Both the position numbers and the translations under genes were made by a program. Shown piece by piece: positions 44,358 through 52,224 of a stretch of 64,000 nt of DNA. Within the stretch, counting starts at the first letter, position 1, and each line of letters begins with the position of its first letter. The notes under the pieces were generated by a model that saw only the letters and a program-made list of their open reading frames with translations, was not told the origin of the DNA and ran no database searches. Origin of the DNA: Actinoallomurus liliacearum (GTDB lineage: Bacteria; Actinomycetota; Actinomycetes; Streptosporangiales; Streptosporangiaceae); contig NZ_BAABHJ010000023.1 of NCBI RefSeq assembly GCF_039542035.1, positions 62,001 through 126,000 of the forward strand, in the 5' to 3' direction.

Positions 44358-45125
44358 GTGCAGGACAGTAAGACGACCGACACGACGGCGGCTCCGTCGT
44401 CTCATCATGGCTGGAAGCGGGTGCTGCTGAAGCTCTCCGGCGAGGCGTTCGCCGGTGGCGAGGCGCTCGGCATCGATCCGGCGGTCGTACGGTACATCGC
44501 CGAGGCGATCGCCGAGGTCGTACGGGAGGGCGTGCAGGTCGCGGTGGTCTGCGGCGGCGGCAACATGTTCCGCGGCGCGCAGATGTCGGCGCAGGGCATG
44601 GACCGCGCCCGCAGCGACTACATGGGCATGCTCGGCACCGTGATCAACTGTCTCGCGCTCCAGGACTTCCTCGAGAACAAGCTCGGCCTGGACACGCGGG
44701 TGCAGACGGCGATCACGATGGGGCAGGTCGCGGAGCCGTACATCCCGCGCCGGGCCATCCGCCACCTCGAGAAGGGCCGTGTGGTGATCTTCGGCGCCGG
44801 CCTCGGCCAGCCGTTCTTCTCCACCGACACGGCGGCGGCGCAGCGGGCGCTCGAGATCAACGCTGACGCCGTGCTGAAGGGCACCCAGGTCGACGGCGTG
44901 TACGACGCCGACCCGAAGAAGAACCCGGACGCCTTCCGGTTCGACCGGCTCGAGTACGGCGAGGTTCTGAAGCGTGGTCTGAAGGTCATGGACGCCACCG
45001 CGATCAGTCTCTGCATGGACAATGGCCTGCCCATCGTGGTCTTCGACCTGATGGGTCAGGGCAATATCGTGCGGGCCGTCCGCGGTGAGAAGATCGGCAC
45101 ATTGGTAAGTCCGGCGGAGAGCTGA
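44358..45125 (+). CDS. pyrH: UMP kinase
   Basis: 255 aa hexameric kinase converting UMP to UDP. KLSGEAFAGG is the phosphate loop; GGGNMFRG, DYMGMLGTVINCLALQD and MDATAISLCMDNGLPIVVFDL are family motifs. GTG start with GAAGGAG upstream. A ~20-residue Thr/Ser-rich N-terminal extension is typical of actinobacteria. Confidence 0.97.
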   Translation: MQDSKTTDTTAAPSSHHGWKRVLLKLSGEAFAGGEALGIDPAVVRYIAEAIAEVVREGVQVAVVCGGGNMFRGAQMSAQGMDRARSDYMGMLGTVINCLALQDFLENKLGLDTRVQTAITMGQVAEPYIPRRAIRHLEKGRVVIFGAGLGQPFFSTDTAAAQRALEINADAVLKGTQVDGVYDADPKKNPDAFRFDRLEYGEVLKRGLKVMDATAISLCMDNGLPIVVFDLMGQGNIVRAVRGEKIGTLVSPAES

Positions 45126-45139
45126 AACAGGAGCCGAAG

Positions 45140-45697
45140 GTGATCGACGAGATCCTCCTCGAGGCCGAGGACAAGATGGAGAAGGCCGTCACGGTCGCCA
45201 AGGATGACTTCAACGGCATCCGTACCGGCCGCGTGACGCCTGCGATGTTCAACAAGATCACGGCGGACTACTACGGGACGCCGACGCCGATCAACCAGCT
45301 GGCGTCGTTCACGCTGCCCGAGGCGCGCATGGTGATCGTCCAGCCGTACGACGCGTCGTCGCTGGCCGCGATCGAGAAGGCCATCCGCGAGAGCGACCTC
45401 GGTGTCAACCCGGGCAACGACGGGAAGATCATCCGGGTGGTGTTCCCGGAGCTGTCCGAGGAGCGCCGCAAGGAGTTCATCAAGGTGGCCGGGCACAAGG
45501 CGGAGGACGCGCGGGTCTCGATCCGTAACATCCGCCGCCACGCCAAGGACGCCCTCGACAAGCTCGCCAAGGGTGGCGACGCGGGCGAGGACGACGTGCG
45601 CCGGGCGGAGAAGGAGCTGGACGACTTCACGCACAGGCACGTCGCCAAGATCGACGAGCTGCTCGAGCACAAGAAAGCCGAGCTGCTCGAGGTCTAG
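45140..45697 (+). CDS. frr: ribosome recycling factor
   Basis: 185 aa, full length. It is a two-domain factor splitting post-termination ribosomes with EF-G. NGIRTGRVTPAMFNKI and YGTPTPINQLASF are conserved; the C-terminal three-helix bundle ends in DEYTHRH-like HRHVAKIDELL. GTG start with GGAG upstream. The TAG stop overlaps the cdsA GTG by one base. Confidence 0.97.
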   Translation: MIDEILLEAEDKMEKAVTVAKDDFNGIRTGRVTPAMFNKITADYYGTPTPINQLASFTLPEARMVIVQPYDASSLAAIEKAIRESDLGVNPGNDGKIIRVVFPELSEERRKEFIKVAGHKAEDARVSIRNIRRHAKDALDKLAKGGDAGEDDVRRAEKELDDFTHRHVAKIDELLEHKKAELLEV

Positions 45698-46572
45698 TGG
45701 GACTCGAGCAGGCCCACCCGCCCGCACCGGAGATCCCGGAGGTACAGGCGGAAACGGGCAAGAAGCGTAGACCAGGCCGGAACCTCCCCATCGCGGTCGG
45801 GGTCGGCCTGGCGCTGGGCGCCGTGGTGCTGGTGTCCCTCTACACCGTCAAGGAGATCTTCCTCGGCGTCGTCGTGGTCTTCCTCGGCGTCGCCGTGTGG
45901 GAGCTCATCCGGGCGTTCGCGACGCGGGACATCCGGATCGCGCAGGTCCCGCTCATGGCGGGCGGCCTGGCGATGCTGGTCTGCACCTACTTCTGGGGGA
46001 CGACCGCCCTGGTGGCGACGTTCGCCCTGACGGTGCTGGCGATCCTGCTGTGGCGGCTGCCGGGAGGCCAGGAGGGGTACGTCCGGGACGCGACGGCGAG
46101 CGTGTTCGCCGCCGCGTACGTCCCGTTCCTCGCCGGGTTCGTGGTCCTCATGCTCGCCGCGGACGACGGCCCCGACCGCATCATCGTCTTCATCGCGGTG
46201 ACGATCGCCAGCGACATCGGCGGCTTCTTCGCGGGCTCGTTCCTGGGCGCGCACAAGATGGCCCCGGCGATCAGCCCGAAGAAGACCTGGGAGGGGTTCG
46301 CCGGCTCGTCGCTGACGTGCATGGTGGTCGGCGCCCTGCTGCTGCCCTGGCTGCTGGACGGCGCCTGGTGGCAGGGGATCCTCGTCGGTGCCGCCGCCGT
46401 CTGCTCCGCCACGCTCGGCGACCTCATCGAGTCGATGATCAAGCGGGATCTCGGCATCAAGGACATGGGAACCCTGCTGCCCGAGCACGGCGGCGTCATG
46501 GACCGCCTCGACTCCCTGCTCGCGACCGTGCCCGTCGTCTGGCTGCTCTTCCAGGCGTTCGTTCCGGCCTGA
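45697..46572 (+). CDS. cdsA: phosphatidate cytidylyltransferase
   Basis: 291 aa integral membrane enzyme making CDP-diacylglycerol for phospholipid synthesis; about eight helices. The CdsA signature is clear near the end: KKTWEGFAGSS and LIESMIKRDLGIKDMGTLLPEHGG, then MDRLDSLL. The N-terminal ~28 residues are soluble and polar. GTG start overlaps the frr stop; last gene of the operon. Confidence 0.96.
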   Translation: MGLEQAHPPAPEIPEVQAETGKKRRPGRNLPIAVGVGLALGAVVLVSLYTVKEIFLGVVVVFLGVAVWELIRAFATRDIRIAQVPLMAGGLAMLVCTYFWGTTALVATFALTVLAILLWRLPGGQEGYVRDATASVFAAAYVPFLAGFVVLMLAADDGPDRIIVFIAVTIASDIGGFFAGSFLGAHKMAPAISPKKTWEGFAGSSLTCMVVGALLLPWLLDGAWWQGILVGAAAVCSATLGDLIESMIKRDLGIKDMGTLLPEHGGVMDRLDSLLATVPVVWLLFQAFVPA

Positions 46573-46633
46573 GTCGCCCTACGGCCTTAGCCGTCCCGGG
46601 CGTCCTCGCGCGGAGTCCTAGCGCGCAGCCGCG

Positions 46634-46674
46634 GTCGGCGGCCGGGACGGGTGCCGCCCGTCCCGGCCGCCGAC
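46634..46674. terminator. 18-bp perfect hairpin between convergent genes
   Basis: The left arm 46634-46651 (GTCGGCGGCCGGGACGGG) and right arm 46657-46674 are exact reverse complements with a 5-nt loop. It serves the cdsA transcript on one strand and the SUFU-domain gene on the other. Confidence 0.85.
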
Positions 46675-46691
46675 GGCGCGTTTCGCGGCGG

Positions 46692-47837
46692 TCAGCTCTC
46701 GCCGACGATCCAGCTACGGCCCTTCCTGGCCAGCCGTTCGATCAACGCGTCCGGGCCCTCGTCCTTGCCGAACTGCCGCTCCGCCTCCGTGATCGGCACC
46801 AGCCAGAGCCACTGCACCGGGTCGCCGCCGAACGAGAAGCCGCTCATGTCCGGGGCCGCCGGCCCCTGCAGGCGGCCCGGATCGTCGAGCAGCAGCACGC
46901 CCTCCCAGCCCGAGCCGAGCGGGAAGGTCTTCGCCTCGTGGTACCACTTCACGTTGTCGCCCGGGGCGAACGACGTGATCGCCCGCCACGGATACTGGGC
47001 CAGCCAGGGGAAGATGCTGCCCGCCCGCTGACTGGGCAGGGTCGTGGCCACGGCGAGCTCGATGCGGGCGTGCTCGGCGACGTTGTCCTCGTACAGCTCG
47101 ACGGTGGGCATCCGCTGGCAGCTCATGCCCACGGTGCTGAGCACCCGGTAGGACCGGTCGTCCAACGCCGGTCGCTCGGACACGCCGACGACGGGCTGCT
47201 CGCCTCCGGCGCCCGACTCACCACCGGCCCGGGACCGCCACTGCCGGCCGACGTCGTGCCAGTAGTACCCACCAGGGCCGAGCCGGGCGAGCAGGTGCCC
47301 CAGGACCGACTGCTGGAACCCCTCCCAGGCGCCCGCTCCACTCCGCCAGTCCCAGAACGCCTGCGCCTGCAGGATGCGCGGGCCCAAGTCCTCGATCTCA
47401 TCGTCCAGCGCGAACGCGAACGGGCTCTGGCCGAGCGCCTCACGGCTGTACCCCGGCAGCCCGCGGTCCATGTCCGACCAGCCGGGGATCACGCAGATCG
47501 GCTGTCCGTCCTCCAGCACCGCGGCACCGTCGCCCTCCTCGAACCAGACGACCTTCAGCGACCGCGGATCTGGTGCCGGCCGCCCCTTCGGGTGCTTGGT
47601 GTGACCCGTCGGCATGGCGGGCACCAGTCCCGCGTTCAGCCGCGCGAGGTCGGGGTGGGGCGAAGCGTCCTGATGGTTGGCGATCCAGGCCGCGGCCACG
47701 GTATGCCCGTCGCTGCGGCGGAGGTACGCCGCCGTCGCGATGTGATCGGACTCCACTTCGAGGACACGGCTTCCGTAGGGACTGGTGTCACTGATCAGGA
47801 CACGCGTCTCCTGCGGCGTTCTGCGCAATACCGGCAT
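46692..47837 (-). CDS. suppressor-of-fused (SUFU) domain protein
   Basis: 381 aa, soluble. The C-terminal half carries SUFU-like segments seen in actinobacterial homologues: VLSTVGMSCQRMPTVE, ARIELAVATTLPSQ, WLAQYPWRAITSF, GDNVKWYHEAKTFPLG and FGGDPVQWLWLVPIT. The N-terminal half (DTSPYGSRVLEVE, HTKHPKGRP, VIPGWSDMDRGLPGYSR) is a conserved actinobacterial extension. Bacterial SUFU proteins are often antitoxin/immunity-like, but no toxin is adjacent. Convergent with cdsA, divergent from rlmN. Confidence 0.75.
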   Translation of the reverse strand: MPVLRRTPQETRVLISDTSPYGSRVLEVESDHIATAAYLRRSDGHTVAAAWIANHQDASPHPDLARLNAGLVPAMPTGHTKHPKGRPAPDPRSLKVVWFEEGDGAAVLEDGQPICVIPGWSDMDRGLPGYSREALGQSPFAFALDDEIEDLGPRILQAQAFWDWRSGAGAWEGFQQSVLGHLLARLGPGGYYWHDVGRQWRSRAGGESGAGGEQPVVGVSERPALDDRSYRVLSTVGMSCQRMPTVELYEDNVAEHARIELAVATTLPSQRAGSIFPWLAQYPWRAITSFAPGDNVKWYHEAKTFPLGSGWEGVLLLDDPGRLQGPAAPDMSGFSFGGDPVQWLWLVPITEAERQFGKDEGPDALIERLARKGRSWIVGES

Positions 47838-47970
47838 AGACGGGACTGTAGTGAGTGTGCGGCCCTCCTAGCGGCATTGACAGCCGCATTGACCTTCGCG
47901 GTCGGTCCGGCGTGAGGCTTCGGTGTCGGCGTACGAAGCTCTGCCCGGCGTCTGCCACACTGGAACGGAC

Positions 47971-49071
47971 ATGCCCGCTCAGCTCACCTTCGCCGCTCCC
48001 CGCCGGGCGAAGCCACCGCGCCATCTCGCCGACCTGTCCTGGGACGAGCGGCGGGAGGCCGTCGGGGCGCTCGGCGAAAAGCCGTTCCGCGCCGACCAAC
48101 TGTCGCGCCACTACTTCGGCAGGCTCGCCGACGATCCGGCCGACATGACCGACCTGCCGGCCGCCGTCCGGGACCGGCTCATCACCGAGCTGATGCCGGA
48201 CCTGCTGACGCCGGTGCGCGATCTGACCTGTGACGGCGGCGCGACCCGCAAGACACTGTGGAAGGCGTTCGACGGCACGTTCGTCGAGTCGGTGCTCATG
48301 CGCTACCCGGACCGGGTGACCATGTGCGTCTCCTCACAGGCCGGCTGCGGGATGAACTGCCCGTTCTGCGCCACCGGCCAGGCCGGTCTCACCCGGAACC
48401 TGTCGACCGCCGAGATCGTCGAGCAGGTCGTCGCGGGCGCACGGGCGCTGGACCGCGGTGAGATCGCCGGTGGCAAGGGCCGGGTCAGCAACATCGTCTT
48501 CATGGGCATGGGCGAGCCGCTCGCCAACTTCGCCACGATCGTGCGGGCGATCCACCGGTTCAGCGACCCGAGCCCGCGCGGGCTGGGCATCTCCCAGCGG
48601 AACATCACCGTCTCCACGGTCGGGCTGGTCCCGAAGATCCACCAGCTCGCCGACCTGGACCTCAAGGTGCGTCTCGCTGTGTCCCTGCACGCGCCGGACG
48701 ACGAGTTGCGCGACGAGCTCGTGCCGATCAACACGCGCTGGAAGGTCGCCGAGGTCCTGGACGCCGCGTGGGAGTACGCCGACCGGACCCGGCGGCGGAT
48801 CTCGATCGAGTACGCCCTCATCCGGGACATCAACGACCAGGCGTGGCGGGCCGACCTGCTCGGCCGGCTCATCAAGACCCACCCGGTGCACGTCAACCTG
48901 ATCCCGCTCAACCCCACGCCGGGGTCGAAGTGGACCGCGTCCCGGCCGTCGGACCAGACCGAGTTCGTCCGCCGCCTGGAGGCGCACGGAGTCCCCGTCA
49001 CGGTCCGCGACACGCGCGGCCAGGAGATCGACGGCGCCTGCGGGCAACTCGCGGCCAAGACCGTCGAGTAA
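47971..49071 (+). CDS. rlmN: dual-specificity RNA methyltransferase RlmN
   Basis: 366 aa radical-SAM enzyme making m2A2503 in 23S rRNA and m2A37 in tRNA. The iron-sulphur site CGMNCPFC (CxxxCxxC) is at ~125, GEPLANF follows, and the methyl-carrying cysteine is in GACGQLAAK near the C-terminus. ATG at 47971 chosen; an in-frame start 16 codons upstream is less family-like. CACACT lies ~10 nt upstream, so the leader is very short. Confidence 0.96.
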   Translation: MPAQLTFAAPRRAKPPRHLADLSWDERREAVGALGEKPFRADQLSRHYFGRLADDPADMTDLPAAVRDRLITELMPDLLTPVRDLTCDGGATRKTLWKAFDGTFVESVLMRYPDRVTMCVSSQAGCGMNCPFCATGQAGLTRNLSTAEIVEQVVAGARALDRGEIAGGKGRVSNIVFMGMGEPLANFATIVRAIHRFSDPSPRGLGISQRNITVSTVGLVPKIHQLADLDLKVRLAVSLHAPDDELRDELVPINTRWKVAEVLDAAWEYADRTRRRISIEYALIRDINDQAWRADLLGRLIKTHPVHVNLIPLNPTPGSKWTASRPSDQTEFVRRLEAHGVPVTVRDTRGQEIDGACGQLAAKTVE

Positions 49072-49120
49072 CCGCCGACCGCGCCTCCCGGGCCGCGTCA
49101 CGTCGGGCATCGCATCGGCG

Positions 49121-49588
49121 TCAGTGCGGTTGCTCGGTGACGGGCATGGCGGCCAGCAGCCGTCTGGCCTCGGCGGCGAACTCGGCGTCGACCAGCACGT
49201 CGTACCGGTCGGCGACCACCGCGCTCATCGACGCGAACGCCTGGCGGCGCACCCCGTGCGCCACCCCGGCGAAGACCGCACCGAAGATCGCGCCCAGGAT
49301 GATCGCCGAGACCACCGCGCCGGCGTGCCAGGGGCTGACGATCCAGAACACAAGCCCGATCAGCAGACCGACCCAGGCTCCGGAACTCAAGCCGGCCAGC
49401 AACGCCTTACCTACCGTCCACCGGCCGAGCACCCGCTCCTCGAGCCGCAACCCGGAGCCGACGATGGTGACGTGCTCGACCGGAAAATCGCCTCCCGCCA
49501 GGATGTCCACGGCGCGCTGTGCCGCAGGGTGGCTCGAGTAGCTGCCGAGTACGACCTTGTTCGGTCCGGCGGGATTCTCTGTCGTCAT
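49121..49588 (-). CDS. general-stress-protein 17M/YflT-like membrane protein
   Basis: 155 aa. The N-terminal ~50 residues (VLGSYSSHPAAQRAVDILAG, EHVTIVGSGLRLEERV) match the YflT/general stress 17M domain. Two membrane helices follow (LSSGAWVGLLIGLVFWIV and AVVSAIILGAIFGAVFAGVAHG), then a cytoplasmic end (YDVLVDAEFAAEARRLL). Such proteins are stress-induced, function unknown. Divergent from the DivIVA-repeat gene. Confidence 0.8.
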   Translation of the reverse strand: MTTENPAGPNKVVLGSYSSHPAAQRAVDILAGGDFPVEHVTIVGSGLRLEERVLGRWTVGKALLAGLSSGAWVGLLIGLVFWIVSPWHAGAVVSAIILGAIFGAVFAGVAHGVRRQAFASMSAVVADRYDVLVDAEFAAEARRLLAAMPVTEQPH

Positions 49589-49708
49589 CTGTCAGCCCCC
49601 CTGGTCCGTGTGATGACCCCCTTGACAGATATTCCGCTGGTCGGGGCGCGCACACCCTTTTTCCGGTTTGTGATGGGCCGCCGGGCCGGTTTCAGCGACA
49701 ATGCGGCC

Positions 49709-50212
49709 ATGCCGGACTTCCCGCTCGCCGCCCGCGGCTACCACCGTCATCAGGTGGACGCGTTCATCGCCAGGATCGAGGGGACTCTCGGCCGGGCTCA
49801 GCTGTTCGCGCCGCCGGTCACCGCGGCCGAGGTCGGCGGAGTGCGGTTCGCGATCGCCCTGCGCGGTTACCGGGGACGCGCGGTCGACGAGAGGCTCGAG
49901 GAGTACGTGCGGGAGCTGGAGGCCAGGGAGGACGGCGAGCGGCGGCGGCTGTCGGCGGCCGAGGCGGACCGGCTGATCGGGCTCGTGCGCAATGTACGCT
50001 TCGTCACCACCCGGCTGAGCGAGGGATACGACGAGCGGGAGGTCGACGCCTTCCTGGACCGGCTGATCGTCGAAGTGCGCGGACGCAGACCCCGGTCGGC
50101 CGGCATCCGGGCCGCGCGGTTCGCCACCACCCGGCTCCGGCCCGGGTACGCCCAGTCCGATGTCGACGGCTTCCTCGAGCACCTGGCGTCCGAGATCGAC
50201 CGCCTCGCCTAG
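49709..50212 (+). CDS. protein of four DivIVA-like repeats
   Basis: 167 aa. It consists almost only of repeats of the DivIVA N-terminal motif: RGYHRHQVDAFIARIE, RGYRGRAVDERLEEYV, EGYDEREVDAFLDRLI and PGYAQSDVDGFLEHLA, each preceded by VRFxxx-type residues. There is no long coiled coil. Classical DivIVA has one such domain, so this would offer several membrane-curvature or partner-binding units. GACAAT (49697-49702) lies 6 nt before the ATG, suggesting leaderless expression. Other members are annotated only as DivIVA-domain proteins. Confidence 0.8.
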   Translation: MPDFPLAARGYHRHQVDAFIARIEGTLGRAQLFAPPVTAAEVGGVRFAIALRGYRGRAVDERLEEYVRELEAREDGERRRLSAAEADRLIGLVRNVRFVTTRLSEGYDEREVDAFLDRLIVEVRGRRPRSAGIRAARFATTRLRPGYAQSDVDGFLEHLASEIDRLA

Positions 50213-50363
50213 GACCTGTCCGGTGGATCTTGCGGGGTGGCCCGTCCTCTTTCACCGCCAGAAACGACGCCCCACCCGGCGGGCGGACCGGCCGGCGCCG
50301 CACGCATCCCGCGCCGTCACACAGATCGACCAGCACGTGATCCACGGGACACGCCCCAGCCCT

Positions 50364-51056
50364 CTAGGCGCGCGTACGGCGGAGGTGGGCGTACAGGGCG
50401 ATCGCGAGGGCCGCCCAGACGAGAGCGCGCGCGGCGAACCCCGGCAGGGCGGCGGTGAACGCGGACGGCCCACGGCCGGCCGCCCCCATCCACTCGATCA
50501 TGGGCACGGTGAGGAAGCGCAGCGGACCGAGCCCCAGCAGCAGGTCGGCGACGTACACGCCGAGCAGCACGAGGACCGACCGGCCGGGGGAGGGGACGAT
50601 CGCCCGGCTGCTGAGCGCTCCGAGCGCCGTGGCGGCCAGCGCGGAGAGGGGCAGCAGGGCGGCCGCCGGCAGCAGCTGCGAGAACCGGACGCCCAGTCGC
50701 ACGGCCTCGACCAGGGGATAGGCGCCGGCGACCAGCGCCAGGCAGACGTTGAACGCGAACGCCGCGCCGAGCCCGCCGGCCACCGTCCGCAACCGCCCGA
50801 GGGTGACCACGCCGATGTGCCGCTGAGCGTCCGGCTCGGTGTCCAGCAGCCCGCGCGCCGCCCAGGCGCAGATGGGGAAGTACAGCGCGGCCAGGTCGCC
50901 GAGCGCCGTGAGTGCCCCGGACCGGACCTCCGCCGGGGTGCCGCCGAGCGGGCCGGAGAAGACGATCGCCAGCAGCAGCACGAGGGCGAGCACCGGGGCC
51001 AGGGCGCGCGTCGACCGCGCGTACCCGCTGAGCTGGAAGCGCATCGTGGCGATCAT
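50364..51056 (-). CDS. ABC transporter permease
   Basis: 230 aa, about six hydrophobic helices (ALAPVLALVLLLAIVFSG, ALTALGDLAALYFPICAWAAR, VVTLGRLRTVAGGLGAAFAF and others). No substrate-binding signature. The start ATG overlaps the stop of the ATPase gene (ATGA), so the pair forms one exporter. Substrate unknown. Confidence 0.8.
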   Translation of the reverse strand: MIATMRFQLSGYARSTRALAPVLALVLLLAIVFSGPLGGTPAEVRSGALTALGDLAALYFPICAWAARGLLDTEPDAQRHIGVVTLGRLRTVAGGLGAAFAFNVCLALVAGAYPLVEAVRLGVRFSQLLPAAALLPLSALAATALGALSSRAIVPSPGRSVLVLLGVYVADLLLGLGPLRFLTVPMIEWMGAAGRGPSAFTAALPGFAARALVWAALAIALYAHLRRTRA

Positions 51057-51757
51057 CGGCACCGCGCCTCGTAGCCGTCCGCCTTGAGCCGGCCGACGAG
51101 GTCCTCCGCCTGGGAGCGCGGCACGATCACCTCGACGACCGCGTGCTCCTCGGGGAGGTTCCCTTCGTCCACCGTCTGCCCCGCGACCTGCCAGCGCACG
51201 ACGCCCGGCACGCTCCGGAGGTCGCCCTGGTGGTCGCTGACGACGACGGACGATCCGCCCGCGGCGAGCTCGGCCAGCAGCGCCGGCAGCGCCGCACGGG
51301 TCCGCGCGTCGAGGCCGGCGAACGGCTCGTCGAGCACGAGCAGCCCGGGCGCGGCCAGCAGGGCCTGGAGCAGTCCGGCCTTGTGCGCGCTGCCCTTTGA
51401 CAGGTCCGGCAGCCGGGTGTCCAGGAGGTCGGTGAAGCCGAGCCGTTCGGCCCACTCTCCGATCCGCGCTGGCGGAACGCCCCGTACGGCCGCCATGTGC
51501 CCGAGGTAGGCCCGCGCGGTGAAGGGTTGACCCGCCGGAAACCGCTCCGGGGCGTACCCGACAGAGGGCGGCCGGCCGCTGACTCCTCCCCGGACCGGCG
51601 GCACGACCCCGGCGATCAGCCGGAGCAGTGTTGATTTGCCCGCTCCATTGCGGCCGTTCACCTCGATGATCCGGCCGCGGGGTACGGTCAGCGTCACGTC
51701 GCGCAGCACCCACGGAGCGCGGCGGCGGTACCGGAAGGCGACCTGGTTGAATCGCAC
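51053..51757 (-). CDS. ABC transporter ATP-binding protein
   Basis: 234 aa. Walker A NGRNGAGKST, Q/C-loop region with LPDLSKGSAHKAG (a divergent signature, LSKGS instead of LSGGQ), Walker B LLVLDEPFAGLD and the H-loop VVSDHQGD. The altered signature is common in CcmA/NatA-like exporters. GTG start without a strong ribosome site. Divergent from the HIT gene; permease follows with a 4-nt overlap. Confidence 0.85.
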   Translation of the reverse strand: MRFNQVAFRYRRRAPWVLRDVTLTVPRGRIIEVNGRNGAGKSTLLRLIAGVVPPVRGGVSGRPPSVGYAPERFPAGQPFTARAYLGHMAAVRGVPPARIGEWAERLGFTDLLDTRLPDLSKGSAHKAGLLQALLAAPGLLVLDEPFAGLDARTRAALPALLAELAAGGSSVVVSDHQGDLRSVPGVVRWQVAGQTVDEGNLPEEHAVVEVIVPRSQAEDLVGRLKADGYEARCR

Positions 51758-51813
51758 GAACCAGGAGCCTATTGCCGGCCGATAAGACGAACGTAAGCGG
51801 AAGAATGCCCACC

Positions 51814-52224
51814 ATGGACTGCCTGTTCTGCGAGATCGTGAAAGGGGAGCGGCCCGCCCACGTGGTGCTCGACGACGGCCCCGTCGTCGCGTTCCTGGAC
51901 AGCCGGCCGCTGTTCAAGGGGCACACGCTCCTCGTGCCGCGCACCCACTACGAGACCCTCGCGGACCTGCCGGCCGACCTCCTCGAGCCGCTGTTCGCCG
52001 CCGGGCAGCGGCTGTCGGCCGTCATGGAGACGGCGCTCGGCGCGGCGGGCTCCTTCGTCGCGATGAACAACCGGATCAGTCAGAGCGTGCCCCACCTGCA
52101 CGTCCACGTCGTTCCCCGGAACCGCAAGGACGGGCTGCGCGGGTTCTTCTGGCCACGGACGAAGTACGACTCCGACGACGAGGCCCGCGCGTACGCGGAC
52201 CGCATCCGCGGCGCGCTCGGATGA
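51814..52224 (+). CDS. HIT-family nucleotide hydrolase
   Basis: 136 aa. MDCLFCEIVKGERPAHVV start and the histidine triad HLHVHVVP (~88-95) are diagnostic; FCEI suggests a zinc/cysteine pair lacking its partner. HIT proteins hydrolyse AMP-linked or dinucleoside-phosphate substrates. The ATG is chosen at the family start; three codons upstream is another ATG. It overlaps the next gene by 4 nt. Confidence 0.9.
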   Translation: MDCLFCEIVKGERPAHVVLDDGPVVAFLDSRPLFKGHTLLVPRTHYETLADLPADLLEPLFAAGQRLSAVMETALGAAGSFVAMNNRISQSVPHLHVHVVPRNRKDGLRGFFWPRTKYDSDDEARAYADRIRGALG

